Positions 45,838 to 56,970 of a stretch of 64,000 bases of DNA are shown piece by piece (position 1 is the stretch's first letter; every line of letters begins with the position of its first letter). The stretch lies in NCBI RefSeq assembly GCF_002742635.1, contig NZ_PEGF01000001.1:1550001-1614000 (forward strand). Direction: 5' to 3'. Source of the DNA: Caulobacter sp. X. GTDB taxonomy: Bacteria > Pseudomonadota > Alphaproteobacteria > Caulobacterales > Caulobacteraceae. The translations under genes were made by a program, and so were the position numbers. The notes beneath the pieces were generated by a model. The model did not search any database and had not been told where the DNA came from. It saw only the letters and a program-made list of their open reading frames with translations.

Positions 45838-47465
45838 CCTGGACGCTGCTGATCTCGCTGCTGGTCAAGTCCAGCCTGGTCGCGGGCGCGGGCCTGATCG
45901 CCTCGCGCCGCCTGACGCAGCGCCCGGTCGAGCGGGTCGACATCCTGCGCGGGACGGTCTGCCTGCTGCTGGCCCTGCCGGTGATCATGAACGCCCTGCC
46001 GCCGATCGAACTGGCCCTCCTGCCGCCGATGATCGACGCGCCCCTGCCCGCCGTGTCGGACGTCGCGACCGCCCCGCCGACCACCCCGCCTCCGCGCTGG
46101 ATGACGCCCGGCGCGATCCTGGGCGGCCTGTGGCTGCTGGGGGCCGCGCTGATCAGCGGGCGGCTGGCCCTGGGCCTGCGCACCCTGACCCGCTGGACCC
46201 AGAAGGCAGATCCCGTGACCTGCCCCGCCTGGCTGGCGCCGATCGAGGACCTGCCGCCGGCCGACCGCCCCAACCTCGTGTGCTCCGACCGCGTGGCCGG
46301 TCCGCTGAGCTGGGGCGTCGCCCCCGGCGCCATCCTGATCGACCCCGCCACCCTGGCCGAGCGCCACACCGCCCCGGCGATCATGGCCCACGAGCTGGCG
46401 CACCTGCGGCGCCACGACTGGATCTTCCTGCTGATCTCCCGCGTCGTGCTGGCGATCTTCTGGTTCAACCCGCTGGTCTGGCGCCTGCACGCGACGTTGC
46501 GCCAGCGCTCGGAAGAGGCGGCCGACGCCGCCGCGCTCGGCTTTGTCGACCGCGCGCTCTACGCCCGCACCCTGGTCCGCCTGGCCGCCCATCCCACCCC
46601 GCTGCTCGCGCCGGTCGCCTCGCTGCCGATGGCCGCCGACAGCCGCACGCTGAAATCGAGGATCGCCAACATCATGATCGACACGCCCGCCCGCCGTCGT
46701 CCGCTGACCGTCGCGCTCTGCATCGGCGCCATCGCGCTGGTCGCCGCGCCGCTGGCCGCCTTCGCCGTGACCCGCCAGATCGCGCCACCGATCCCGCCCG
46801 TTCCCCCGGCCAAGGTCGCCAGCGCGCCGCTGCCGCCCGCCCCGCCGGCCCCCGCCGCCGAGGCCGCGCCTCCCGCGCCGGCGCCGCCGCCGGCCCCGCC
46901 CGCTCCTCCAGCCCCGCCGGCCGATGCGGCCGAGGCCTATGACGTGGCCCAGGCCCGCGCCCAGGCCGAATGGGACCGGGCGCAGGCGCGCGCCGAGGCC
47001 GACTGGTCCCGCCAGCTCGCGGAAGCCTCGCGCATCAACGCCGAGGAAATCCGCCGCCAGGTCGAGGCCCACCGCGACGAGATCGAGGCCGCCGCGCGCG
47101 AAGCTCGCGCCCAGGCGCGCGTCTATGCCCAGCAGGCCCGTCTCTCGTCCGAGGAAGCCCGCCGCATTGGCGAGGAGGCCCGCAAGGTCGCCGAACGCTC
47201 ACGGGCGGCGGCGATGAGGCAGGCCCGCTTCGACATGGCCAAGGGCGCCGAACAGATCCGGGCCGGCGCCCGCCAGATGCGCGAGGAGGCCGCCCGCCTG
47301 CGCGACCCCGCCTATCGCGCCAAGCAGATCGCCGAGAACCGCGCCCGCGGGCAGACCGTGACGGACGAGGAGCTGCAAGACGCGGCCCGTCGCATGCCGG
47401 CCCAGGCCGACGCGATGGAACGCCAGGCCGACCGGCTGGAGCAACGGGCGCGGGAGCAGTTGTGA
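45834..47465 (+). CDS. M56 (BlaR1-type) membrane metalloprotease with coiled-coil C-terminus
   Basis: This 543-residue protein has several N-terminal transmembrane helices, an M56 protease domain with MAHELAHLRRHDW (His186, Glu187, His190), and a further helix near 290-310. A proline/alanine-rich spacer (about 318-360) and a long Ala/Arg/Glu-rich helical tail (about 365-540) follow. The penicillin-binding sensor domain of classical BlaR1 is absent, so the inducer differs. It overlaps the repressor stop by ATGA and so forms a two-gene signalling unit. Confidence 0.9.
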   Translation: MTWTLLISLLVKSSLVAGAGLIASRRLTQRPVERVDILRGTVCLLLALPVIMNALPPIELALLPPMIDAPLPAVSDVATAPPTTPPPRWMTPGAILGGLWLLGAALISGRLALGLRTLTRWTQKADPVTCPAWLAPIEDLPPADRPNLVCSDRVAGPLSWGVAPGAILIDPATLAERHTAPAIMAHELAHLRRHDWIFLLISRVVLAIFWFNPLVWRLHATLRQRSEEAADAAALGFVDRALYARTLVRLAAHPTPLLAPVASLPMAADSRTLKSRIANIMIDTPARRRPLTVALCIGAIALVAAPLAAFAVTRQIAPPIPPVPPAKVASAPLPPAPPAPAAEAAPPAPAPPPAPPAPPAPPADAAEAYDVAQARAQAEWDRAQARAEADWSRQLAEASRINAEEIRRQVEAHRDEIEAAAREARAQARVYAQQARLSSEEARRIGEEARKVAERSRAAAMRQARFDMAKGAEQIRAGARQMREEAARLRDPAYRAKQIAENRARGQTVTDEELQDAARRMPAQADAMERQADRLEQRAREQL

Positions 47466-47580
47466 GGAGAAGGTGTCGCCGAAGACGACGGATGAGGGGT
47501 CGGAAGGCCTTTCCGGACAGCGGAGCGCAACCCCTCACCCGGCCCTTCGGGCCACCCTCTCCCGCAGGGGGAGAGGGATA
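47465..47580. repeat. hairpin-bounded intergenic repeat, copy 5
   Basis: Its right end is a CCCTCTCCC/GGGAGAGGG hairpin (47555-47577). The core GGATGAGGGGTCGGAAGG, then AGCGGAGCGCAACCCCTCACCC, closely matches copy 2 at 4641-4770. The left hairpin is decayed. Confidence 0.85.
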
Positions 47581-47614
47581 GAAACAAAAACGCCCCGGTC
47601 CTGAGACCGGGGCG
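47581..47614 (-). terminator. intrinsic terminator of rpoD
   Basis: CGCCCCGGTC (47591-47600) pairs with GACCGGGGCG (47605-47614) around CTGA. On the minus strand it is followed by a T-run. Confidence 0.9.
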
Positions 47615-47659
47615 TCTTCGTTTGCGCCTGGATCCTCGGGACAAGCCCGAGGACGGACC

Positions 47660-49618
<1,959 letters not shown>

Positions 49619-50059
49619 CAAGCTCTCCGCAATCGACGTCGCCTTCAGTCCTGCAAGACGCGCGCCGAAAAAATCCGTATCGAAAAGGCTTGCCGGCCTC
49701 GTCCGCGCCTTTGATCAGCGCTTACCCAGGGATCACGTTCCCGTCAGGCCGCCATCCAGCGCTCGCCGCCATGTGAGATCGCTCCGCGAGAGACCCGTCG
49801 GAGACACAAGGCGATAAGCGCGGTCTGGCGCATCTCCCGAAGGGGTCAGCGACCGCTGGGGACTTGGGGCGGCGGCGAGGGTGACATCCTGTTTCGATAA
49901 GGGCGCGCGCTCCGGCGGCCCGAGCGATGTCAATCAGCTGCGTGGCAAATCCTTGAGTCGGCATGTGGCCGTGGGTGACGCCGGTGTCAAGATGAGACAG
50001 CGCCCGGACCGCAAAGATTTGCAGCGCCAGGTCCAGACTTTTGGAGCCTGACGCAGCGG
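49619..50059. other. 441-bp intergenic region upstream of rpoD
   Basis: No convincing gene is visible. Short minus-strand frames exist but have no ribosome site or family likeness. It should hold the rpoD promoter. A GAGTC (GANTC) site lies at 49955-49959. A GGAAC-N16-CGCT sequence on the minus strand near 49731 misses the sigma-T consensus by one base. Confidence 0.5.
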
Positions 50060-51448
50060 TCAGGCGACCCGAATGGGCAGCCGGGCCTCGACTCCGCCCG
50101 GCAGGAACACCAGTTCGGGCTTGCCGCCCAGGTCGCCAGCCACGCCGCGTTCCAGAAGCCGCGCGCCAAAGCCGCGATGGGTCGGGACGCTGACCTCGGG
50201 CCCGCCCCGCTCGCGCCAGCGGACCACGGCGTGCTTGTCGTCCTCCAGCGCCCACTCGACGCTGACCTGGCCGCCCGGCGACGACAGGGCGCCGTACTTG
50301 GCCGCATTGGTCCCCAGCTCGTGGGCCGCCAGGGCCAGGGCCAGGGCCGCGCCGGGCTCGACCCGCAGGGAGGGCCCCTTGATGGTGATGCGGTCGGGAT
50401 CGCGATCATCCGCGAAGGGCCTCAAGGCCTCGCGCAGGATGTCGTCGATGACCGCGCCCGACCAGCTTTCGCTGGTCAGCACATTATGAGCCGCCGACAT
50501 CGCCATCAGCCGCTCGATGAACTGGTCGCGGGCTCGGGGCGACACGTCCTCCGAGCGCAGGGTCTGGCGGGCGATCGACTGGATCGAGGTCAGGGTGTTC
50601 TTGACCCGGTGGTTCAGCTCGTTGATCAGCAGCTGCTGATGGGCCTGGGCCGTCTTGATCTCGGTGAGGTCCATGGCCATGCCGACATAGCCCAGGAAGA
50701 CGCCGCTGGCGTCGATGCGCGGCTTGGCGTTGACCAGCATCCAGCGCCAGCCTTCGGGGTGACGCCGGAAGCGGGCCTCGAAGCTGTAGGGGTCCGGCCC
50801 CTTCCGCGCCGCCTCGCGTCGCACCAGGATCTGGGCGACGTCGTCGGGATGGATCAGCCCGATCCAGGCGTGGCCCATCAGGTCGCCGCGCTCCACGTTG
50901 GCCAGCTCGGCGAAGGCGGCGTTGACGAACTCGACCTCGCCGGAGGGCTCGGTCATCCAGATCGGTGCGGGCGCGGCGTCGGCCAGGGTGCGGAACAGGG
51001 CCTCGCTCTCGCGCAGCTTGTCGGCTGCCGCCTTCTGCTCGGTGATGTCGGTGTGGACCCCCACCCACTCGCGGATCTCGCCGGTGTCCTCGAACAGCGG
51101 AACGGCGCGGATGCGGCAGTCGCGCCAGACGCCGTCATGCCGCCGCACCCGGTGCTCGAACTCGAAGGTGCGCTTTTCGGCCACCGCCTCCAGCCAGGCC
51201 CCGAGGGTGGGCTGAACATCGTCGGGATGCACGGCCTTGGTCCAGCCAAAACCCTGGTACTCATCCAAGGTCTGGCCGGTCAGCGCCGCCCAGGCCGGCT
51301 GCTCGCCTTCCATCTGGCCGCGCGCGTTGTTGGTCCACAGCACGCCCTGCACCGCCTCGATCGCCGCGCGGAAGCGCGCCTCGCTGGCGACCACGCGGGT
51401 CACCGCCTCGGTGGTCAGGATCGGCTGCGGTCTTTCGAGGTCCGACAA
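50060..51448 (-). CDS. HWE-family sensor histidine kinase with two PAS domains
   Basis: This 462-residue soluble kinase has two PAS/PAC domains (about 25-150 and 150-275, each ending in DITEQK- or DLTEIK-type linkers) followed by an HWE core with ELNHRVKN (about 276-283), HELGTNAAKYG (near 377) and WRERGG. It is related to the kinase at 15239-16834 but has PAS instead of GAF input. No response regulator is adjacent. It lies between dnaG and rpoD. Confidence 0.93.
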   Translation of the reverse strand: MSDLERPQPILTTEAVTRVVASEARFRAAIEAVQGVLWTNNARGQMEGEQPAWAALTGQTLDEYQGFGWTKAVHPDDVQPTLGAWLEAVAEKRTFEFEHRVRRHDGVWRDCRIRAVPLFEDTGEIREWVGVHTDITEQKAAADKLRESEALFRTLADAAPAPIWMTEPSGEVEFVNAAFAELANVERGDLMGHAWIGLIHPDDVAQILVRREAARKGPDPYSFEARFRRHPEGWRWMLVNAKPRIDASGVFLGYVGMAMDLTEIKTAQAHQQLLINELNHRVKNTLTSIQSIARQTLRSEDVSPRARDQFIERLMAMSAAHNVLTSESWSGAVIDDILREALRPFADDRDPDRITIKGPSLRVEPGAALALALAAHELGTNAAKYGALSSPGGQVSVEWALEDDKHAVVRWRERGGPEVSVPTHRGFGARLLERGVAGDLGGKPELVFLPGGVEARLPIRVA

Positions 51449-51570
51449 GCTGGTCTCGCAGTGGCTTCCGGCGCGCGGCCATGGGTTGGCGAACCGCCCC
51501 CCAAGCGCGCCGCTTCAACACACAACTCCCACGATCGAAAGGCAACCGGGAAGGTTGAGGGCCGCTAACT

Positions 51571-53499
51571 CTAGTGGAGGACTTGCGCCACCAGGCTGGG
51601 GTCGGTCCAGCCGCCGCTGTCGATCAGCCGCTTGACCGCGTCGCGCTCGGTCTTCAGCCGCAGCAGGGTCTGGAAGTCGCTGTCGTCGACGAGATCGGCC
51701 TTGGCGTCGTCCACCGCCCGCTCCAGCGCCGTCAGCCGCAGCAGGAGGTCGAAGGCCTGCGACCACAGTCCGCGGATCGCGTCCTCCGGGCTCTGGGCGG
51801 CGCTCTGGGCGGCGTCCAGCGCCTTGACGTGGGCGGCCGAGCGCTCCAGCGCCGCCAGGGTCTGGTCGTCATAGCCGGCCGAGGCCAGGCGCCCGCGCAC
51901 CATGTTCGCCTCGACGTGGTCGGCGTCCATGCGCAGGTTCACCAGCTCCTGGGCGATGGCGTCCAGCCGCTGGTCGCCGAAGCCCTGGTTCATCAGCACC
52001 TCGATCCGGTCGTCGACCACCTTGGGATCGCGGATGGCGGCGATCAGCAGGGCGGCGGAGAACGGACGCGGGGCCTGCTGCAGGGCGGCGGCGGCCTGGC
52101 GGCCCTCGGCGGTGGAGCCCTCCAGCCGGCCCTTGCCGCCGCGCCGGGGCGTGTTGTCCCAGCGGGCTCGGGCCATGGTGCGGCCCGCCTCGCTAGGCGT
52201 CTGGGCCTGGCGGCGCGCGGCGCGCATCTCGTCCAGACGGTCGAGCAGCTCTTCCTTATAGGCGTGGGCCAGGTCCTTGTCGGCGATGGTCGCCGCCAGG
52301 GTGCGCAGCCGGACCTTCAGGTTCGTGCGCTGCTCGGGCGTGTCGAACGGCTCGAGGTCGCGCTCGCGCTCGAACAGGGCCTCGACAAAGGGCTTGGTGT
52401 CGGCGAGCTGAGCCTTCAGCGCCGCCGGCCCCTGCTCGCGCAGCACGTCGTCCGGGTCCTTGCCGCCGACGGGCATGGAGAACAGGAACGAGCGGCCGGG
52501 CTTGAGCAGCGGCAAGGCGCGGTCGATGGCGCGGTCGGCGGCGCGGCGGCCGGCCTTGTCGCCGTCGAAGCAGAGGGTCGGGGTCGGATGCAGGCGCCAG
52601 AGGCCCTCCATCTGCTCCTCGGTCAGGGCCGTGCCCATGGCCGCCACGGCCGGGACGCCGGCGCGCTGGCAGGCGATGACGTCCATATAGCCCTCGACAA
52701 CGACCATCGGCGGCTTCTCGCCCGCGCTCTGGCCGGCGTGCAGGATCTTGCGGGCCTCGAACAGGCCGTACAGCACCCGCCCCTTGTGGAAGAGGCTGGT
52801 CTCAGGGCCGTTCAGGTACTTGGCGCGGGCGGCGGGATCCATCGCCCGGCCGCCGAACGAGACGACCTTCCCCCGACTGTCGGTGATCGGAAAGATGATC
52901 CGGTCGCGGAAGCGGTCATAGGGCTGGCCGCCGTCTTCCGGCGAGATCAGCACGCCGGCGTCGACCAGGTCGCCCGGCTTGGCGCCCTTGGCGATCAGAT
53001 AGTCCTTGAGGCCCGTGCGGTTGTTGGGCGCGAAGCCGATGCGGAAGCGACTCCACTCCTTCTCGGGCAGGCCGCGCCTTTCCAGATAGGCGCGGGCGGC
53101 CTGGCCGACCGGACGGCGCAGCTCGCTCTCGAACCAAGCGGCGGCCAGCTCCATCCAGTCGCCGAGGGACGAGCGCTTCTGCTCCTCGCGCGCGGCGCGG
53201 GGGTCGACCTCGGGCAGGCTCATGCCCGCCTCGGCCGCCAGGCGCTCGACCGCCTCGGCGAAGGTCAGCCGCTCGGTCTCCTGCAGGAAGCTGATGATGT
53301 CGCCGTGCTTGCCGCTGGAGAAGCAGTGATAGAAGCCCTTCTCGTCGTTGACGAAGAACGACGGGCTCTTCTCCTTGGTGAACGGCGACAGCCCCGCATA
53401 CTCGCGCCCCTGCCGCCGCAGCTTCACCGTCTTGCCGACAACGTCGGACGGGCGAAGGCGGGACTTCAGTTCTTCGAGGAAGCGGTCGTCGAAACGCAT
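51571..53499 (-). CDS. dnaG: DNA primase DnaG with degenerate zinc-binding motif
   Basis: This 642-residue primase makes RNA primers for replication. The N-terminal CHC2-type zinc domain is recognisable (YAGLSPFTKEKSPSFFV, then GFYHCFSSGKHGD), but three of the four expected ligands are replaced: Ser38, Thr41 and Ser62, with only Cys59 kept. The TOPRIM core (VVVEGYMDVIA and CFDGDKAGRRA) and the C-terminal DnaB-interaction region are intact. Either this lineage dispenses with zinc or the domain is held otherwise. Confidence 0.95.
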   Translation of the reverse strand: MRFDDRFLEELKSRLRPSDVVGKTVKLRRQGREYAGLSPFTKEKSPSFFVNDEKGFYHCFSSGKHGDIISFLQETERLTFAEAVERLAAEAGMSLPEVDPRAAREEQKRSSLGDWMELAAAWFESELRRPVGQAARAYLERRGLPEKEWSRFRIGFAPNNRTGLKDYLIAKGAKPGDLVDAGVLISPEDGGQPYDRFRDRIIFPITDSRGKVVSFGGRAMDPAARAKYLNGPETSLFHKGRVLYGLFEARKILHAGQSAGEKPPMVVVEGYMDVIACQRAGVPAVAAMGTALTEEQMEGLWRLHPTPTLCFDGDKAGRRAADRAIDRALPLLKPGRSFLFSMPVGGKDPDDVLREQGPAALKAQLADTKPFVEALFERERDLEPFDTPEQRTNLKVRLRTLAATIADKDLAHAYKEELLDRLDEMRAARRQAQTPSEAGRTMARARWDNTPRRGGKGRLEGSTAEGRQAAAALQQAPRPFSAALLIAAIRDPKVVDDRIEVLMNQGFGDQRLDAIAQELVNLRMDADHVEANMVRGRLASAGYDDQTLAALERSAAHVKALDAAQSAAQSPEDAIRGLWSQAFDLLLRLTALERAVDDAKADLVDDSDFQTLLRLKTERDAVKRLIDSGGWTDPSLVAQVLH

Positions 53500-53645
53500 T
53501 GAGGGTGAGCGGTACTTCGCGGGCTTGAACCCGACACCTTATCTGGCGGGCCGCTTCGCCAGAACCGGACGCAGCGGCCTCGTCCCAAGCCATACCGCGA
53601 GTCCCCACAGGTTACCCACAGATTAACCGATCAAGCGCGGCATTA

Positions 53646-53671
53646 GGAACAGCCGTTCGCGCCCGCCCGTT
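53646..53671 (+). promoter_or_regulatory. predicted sigma-T (EcfG) promoter of the BON-domain gene
   Basis: GGAAC at 53646-53650 and CGTT at 53668-53671 are 17 bases apart, with about 60 bases of leader before the ATG. Confidence 0.7.
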
Positions 53672-53738
53672 CTTTCCGGCGAGACGCACCCGTCAGTTGG
53701 GTCGCGCCCGCTTGTCCAGAACGCCAGGGAGAAGACCC

Positions 53739-54617
53739 ATGCCGCAACGGTGGAACGATCGCGAGGGCCGCTTCGACGTCGAGCCCGACTTCGACCAGGA
53801 CCGGGGCTATGGTTATGACGCCAGCCGCCGCCGGGACCCGGCCTATGACAACAGTTATCGCAGCGAGAGCGGATACCGCACCGATGACGGCTATCGCACC
53901 GACAAGCGCCGGGGCGGCAGCCAGTTCCTGCGCGCGGCCCAGCAAGGCGGCGACGTCGGCTATGGCCGAATGAACTCCGGCGCGGACTATGGCGCTGGCG
54001 CAAGCGGCTATCGCCAGCCGGGCGACTGGGGCCGGGTCGGCGGCCACGACTTCGGCGGCGCCACCGGCGACTACGGCTCCAGCGGCTATTCCAGCCGCAC
54101 CGCCGACTATGGCGACGAGCGCTATTTCGAACACCGCGACCCGCGCCGCGAGCGCGACGGCGCCTATGGCGACTACAACCCCTACCGCTCGCTCAGCCCG
54201 CGCGACCGCGCGCGTCCGCAAGAGGAAGAGCGCACCTGGTTCGATCGGGCCCGCGACGAAGTCTCCTCATGGATGGGCGATCGCGACGCATCGCAGCGTC
54301 GCCAGGCGGACGGCGAGCATCGCGGGCGTGGGCCCAAGGGCTACCGCCGCTCGGACGAGCGCATCCGCGAGGATGTCAGCGACCGCCTCACCGACGACGC
54401 CTGGCTGGACGCGCAAGGGATCGAGGTGATGGTGCAGGATTCCGAAGTGACCCTGACGGGCTCGGTCCGTTCGCGCGAGGACAAGAAGCGCGCCGAGGCC
54501 ATCGCCGAGACGGTGTCGGGCGTCGACCACGTGCAGAACAACCTGCGCGTCGATCGGGGGACGGGGACGACCTCGACCGCTACGACCGTGCCGACCTCGT
54601 CGGATCCGCTGGGGTAA
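53739..54617 (+). CDS. BON-domain protein with long low-complexity N-terminus
   Basis: This 292-residue protein has a roughly 200-residue region very rich in Arg, Asp, Tyr, Gly and Ser and probably unstructured. A C-terminal BON domain follows (about 208-275; REDVSDRLTDDAWLDAQGIEV, then GSVRSREDKKRAEAIAETVSGVDHVQNNLRV). BON domains bind envelope phospholipid or periplasmic partners, but no signal peptide is visible here. The sigma-T promoter upstream makes it a likely stress gene. Confidence 0.85.
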   Translation: MPQRWNDREGRFDVEPDFDQDRGYGYDASRRRDPAYDNSYRSESGYRTDDGYRTDKRRGGSQFLRAAQQGGDVGYGRMNSGADYGAGASGYRQPGDWGRVGGHDFGGATGDYGSSGYSSRTADYGDERYFEHRDPRRERDGAYGDYNPYRSLSPRDRARPQEEERTWFDRARDEVSSWMGDRDASQRRQADGEHRGRGPKGYRRSDERIREDVSDRLTDDAWLDAQGIEVMVQDSEVTLTGSVRSREDKKRAEAIAETVSGVDHVQNNLRVDRGTGTTSTATTVPTSSDPLG

Positions 54618-54629
54618 GGCCAGAACCAC

Positions 54630-54657
54630 AAATCCTCCCCCCTAGTGGGGGAGGATT
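54630..54657. repeat. solo hairpin of the intergenic repeat family
   Basis: An 11-bp perfect stem (AAATCCTCCCC/GGGGAGGATTT) with a 6-base loop equals one end hairpin of copy 3. It follows the BON gene stop and may act as its terminator. Confidence 0.7.
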
Positions 54658-54811
54658 TGATTACGTCTTGGCAGCTTCGTTTCACGTTCGAAACGATAGC
54701 CCATAATCCGCATGCGGAGGCCAACTTGGCCTCGACAAGCTCGTATTAACGCCACAAACATCCCGGCTTCTCGTCGCGGGAGCACGCCCGCGCGCCGCAT
54801 TGGGGTGTTTC

Positions 54812-56761
54812 GTGAAAGCGCTGTTCTTCTCCGTCTCCGTCCTGTCCCTAGCCGCGACCGCCGCGCTGGCGCAGGTTCCTAGCCCCATCGGCTCGCAGCC
54901 CTGGCCGGAGTCGGCCGCGCCGACCGCGCCGATCCCCGCGCCGCAAGACATCCCCTACGTGGGCGCGCTGAAGCTGGCCGTCGACGCCACCGACCTCGAT
55001 CGCAAGATCTGGAACGTCACCACGACCATCCCGGTCAGCAAGGCCGGCGACTTCGTGTTCCTGTATCCGCAGTGGGTCCCGGGCGGCCACTCGCCGCGCA
55101 ACGATCTCGACAAGCTGGCGGGCCTGGTGGTCACCGCCAACGGCAAGCGCATCCCGTGGGTCCGCGACGTCGTCAGCGTCCACGCCTTCCACGTCAACGT
55201 GCCAGAGGGGGTCAGCGAGATCCAGGTCAGCTACCAGTTCCTGACCGCCGTCGAGGCCAAGGTCGGCCGCACCGAGGTCACCCCCGAAATGCTGAACCTG
55301 CAGTGGCTGCAGGTCACCCTGTATCCGGCCGGCTACTACACCCGGAAGATCCCGATCGAGGCCAGCGTCAAGCTGCCGGAAGGCTGGAAGCTGGCCACGG
55401 CGCTGGAGACCGCCAAGACCGAAGGCCAAGTCACGACCTTCAAGACGACCACGGTCGAGACCCTGGTCGACAGCCCGATCTTCGCCGGCAAGTACTTCAA
55501 GTCGATCGACCTTGATCCCACCGGCCCCGCGCCCGTGCGCCTGAACCTGGTCGCCGACAGCCCGGAACTGCTGGAGGCCAAGCCCGAGCAGATCCAGATC
55601 CACAAGGACCTCGTGCAGCAGGCCTACAAGCTGTACGGCGCGCACCACTACGATCACTACGACTTCCTGGTCGCCCTGTCGGACAAGATCGGCGGCATCG
55701 GCCTGGAGCACCACCGCTCCTCCGAAAACCGCGTCACGCCGAAGTACTTCACGGAGTGGGACAAGAGCTTCGTCGGCCGCGACCTCTTGAGCCACGAATA
55801 CACCCACTCGTGGAACGGCAAGTTCCGACGCGCCGCCGACCTGTGGACCCCGAACCTGAACGTGCCGATGCGCGACAGCATGATGTGGGTCTACGAGGGC
55901 CAGACCCAGTACTGGGGCAACGTCCTGGCCGCCCGCTCGGGCCTGATGACCAAGCAGCAGGTCATGGACTCGTTCGCCGCCACGGCCGCCACCTATGACA
56001 ACCGTCGCGGCCGCGACTGGCGTCCGGTGCAGGACACCACCAACGACCCGATCATTGCCAACCGCAAGCCGCTGTCGTGGCTGTCGTGGCAGCGCAGCGA
56101 GGACTACTATTCCGAAGGCCTGCTGGTCTGGCTCGACGCCGACACCCTGATCCGCGAGAAGACCGGCGGCAAGAAGTCGCTGGACGACTTCGCCAAGGCC
56201 TTCTTCGGCGTCGACAACGGCTCCTACGTGCCGCGCACCTATACGTTCGAAGACGTGGTCAGCACGCTGAACGGCGTCTACGCCTATGATTGGGCGACCT
56301 TCCTCAAGGCCCGCATCCAGGAGGTCCAGGAGAAGGGCCCGTTGGATGGCCTGGAGCGCGGCGGCTACAAGCTGGTTTACACGGCCACGCCGACCGAGTT
56401 CACGAAGACGGCCGAGAGCCGCGCCAAGAGCACGGGCCTCAGCTATTCGCTGGGCCTGTCGGTCGGCTCGGACGGCGTGATCAGCGACGTCCAGTGGGGC
56501 GGCCCGGCGTTCAAGGCCGGCCTGACCCAGGGCGTGACGGTCGTGGCCGTCAACGGCGAGGCCTTCGACGGCGACAAGCTGAAGGCCGCGGTCACCGCCG
56601 CCATGAAGCCCGAGAACCCGCTGGTCGAGCTGCTGATCAAGGACGGCTCGCGCTACAAGAGCGTCAAGATCGACTACCGCGGCGGTCTGCGCTATCCGCG
56701 CCTGGAGAAGATCGCCGGCGCGCCCACGCGCCTCGACGACATCCTGACGCCGCGCAAATAG
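54812..56761 (+). CDS. M61-family glycyl aminopeptidase-like protein with PDZ domain
   Basis: This is a 649-residue secreted protein with a signal peptide ending AALAQ. It has an N-terminal beta domain, the M61 catalytic domain with LLSHEYTHSWNGKF (His, Glu, His near 328-332), and a C-terminal PDZ domain (about 545-625; GLSVGSDGVISDVQWGGPAF). The family cleaves N-terminal glycine or alanine residues in the periplasm. I chose the GTG at 54812, seven bases after GGGG; an earlier TTG at 54800 is less likely. Confidence 0.92.
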   Translation: MKALFFSVSVLSLAATAALAQVPSPIGSQPWPESAAPTAPIPAPQDIPYVGALKLAVDATDLDRKIWNVTTTIPVSKAGDFVFLYPQWVPGGHSPRNDLDKLAGLVVTANGKRIPWVRDVVSVHAFHVNVPEGVSEIQVSYQFLTAVEAKVGRTEVTPEMLNLQWLQVTLYPAGYYTRKIPIEASVKLPEGWKLATALETAKTEGQVTTFKTTTVETLVDSPIFAGKYFKSIDLDPTGPAPVRLNLVADSPELLEAKPEQIQIHKDLVQQAYKLYGAHHYDHYDFLVALSDKIGGIGLEHHRSSENRVTPKYFTEWDKSFVGRDLLSHEYTHSWNGKFRRAADLWTPNLNVPMRDSMMWVYEGQTQYWGNVLAARSGLMTKQQVMDSFAATAATYDNRRGRDWRPVQDTTNDPIIANRKPLSWLSWQRSEDYYSEGLLVWLDADTLIREKTGGKKSLDDFAKAFFGVDNGSYVPRTYTFEDVVSTLNGVYAYDWATFLKARIQEVQEKGPLDGLERGGYKLVYTATPTEFTKTAESRAKSTGLSYSLGLSVGSDGVISDVQWGGPAFKAGLTQGVTVVAVNGEAFDGDKLKAAVTAAMKPENPLVELLIKDGSRYKSVKIDYRGGLRYPRLEKIAGAPTRLDDILTPRK

Positions 56762-56858
56762 GCTGCGAACGTCTCGCAGCCTGCGACGAAATGGGGAAGG
56801 GCGGGAAGCCGGCGATTATGCCATTTTCCCGCCTGTTCATTCCCTCTGAACGCGTACC

Positions 56859-56902
56859 AAAAGGGCCCGCCACCCCCCTCTCCCAACGGCGGGCCCTTTT
56901 TC
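56859..56902 (+). terminator. intrinsic terminator of the M61 peptidase gene
   Basis: AAAAGGGCCCGCC (56859-56871) pairs with GGCGGGCCCTTTT (56888-56900), and a T-run follows. Confidence 0.9.
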
Positions 56903-56970
56903 GCGTCTGGCCTCCCCGACAATCGGCGACCTTGGCGCGCGGCCTCGCGAGCGGCTATCTGTCGATCCTG

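Noticed and set aside
49722..50255. 177-residue minus-strand frame upstream of rpoD
   Set aside because: It overlaps the HWE kinase gene 3' end in another frame and shows no family or ribosome site; at most a decayed remnant.
51574..53502. 642-residue plus-strand frame opposite dnaG
   Set aside because: It is the antisense shadow of dnaG, with low-complexity composition and no ribosome site.
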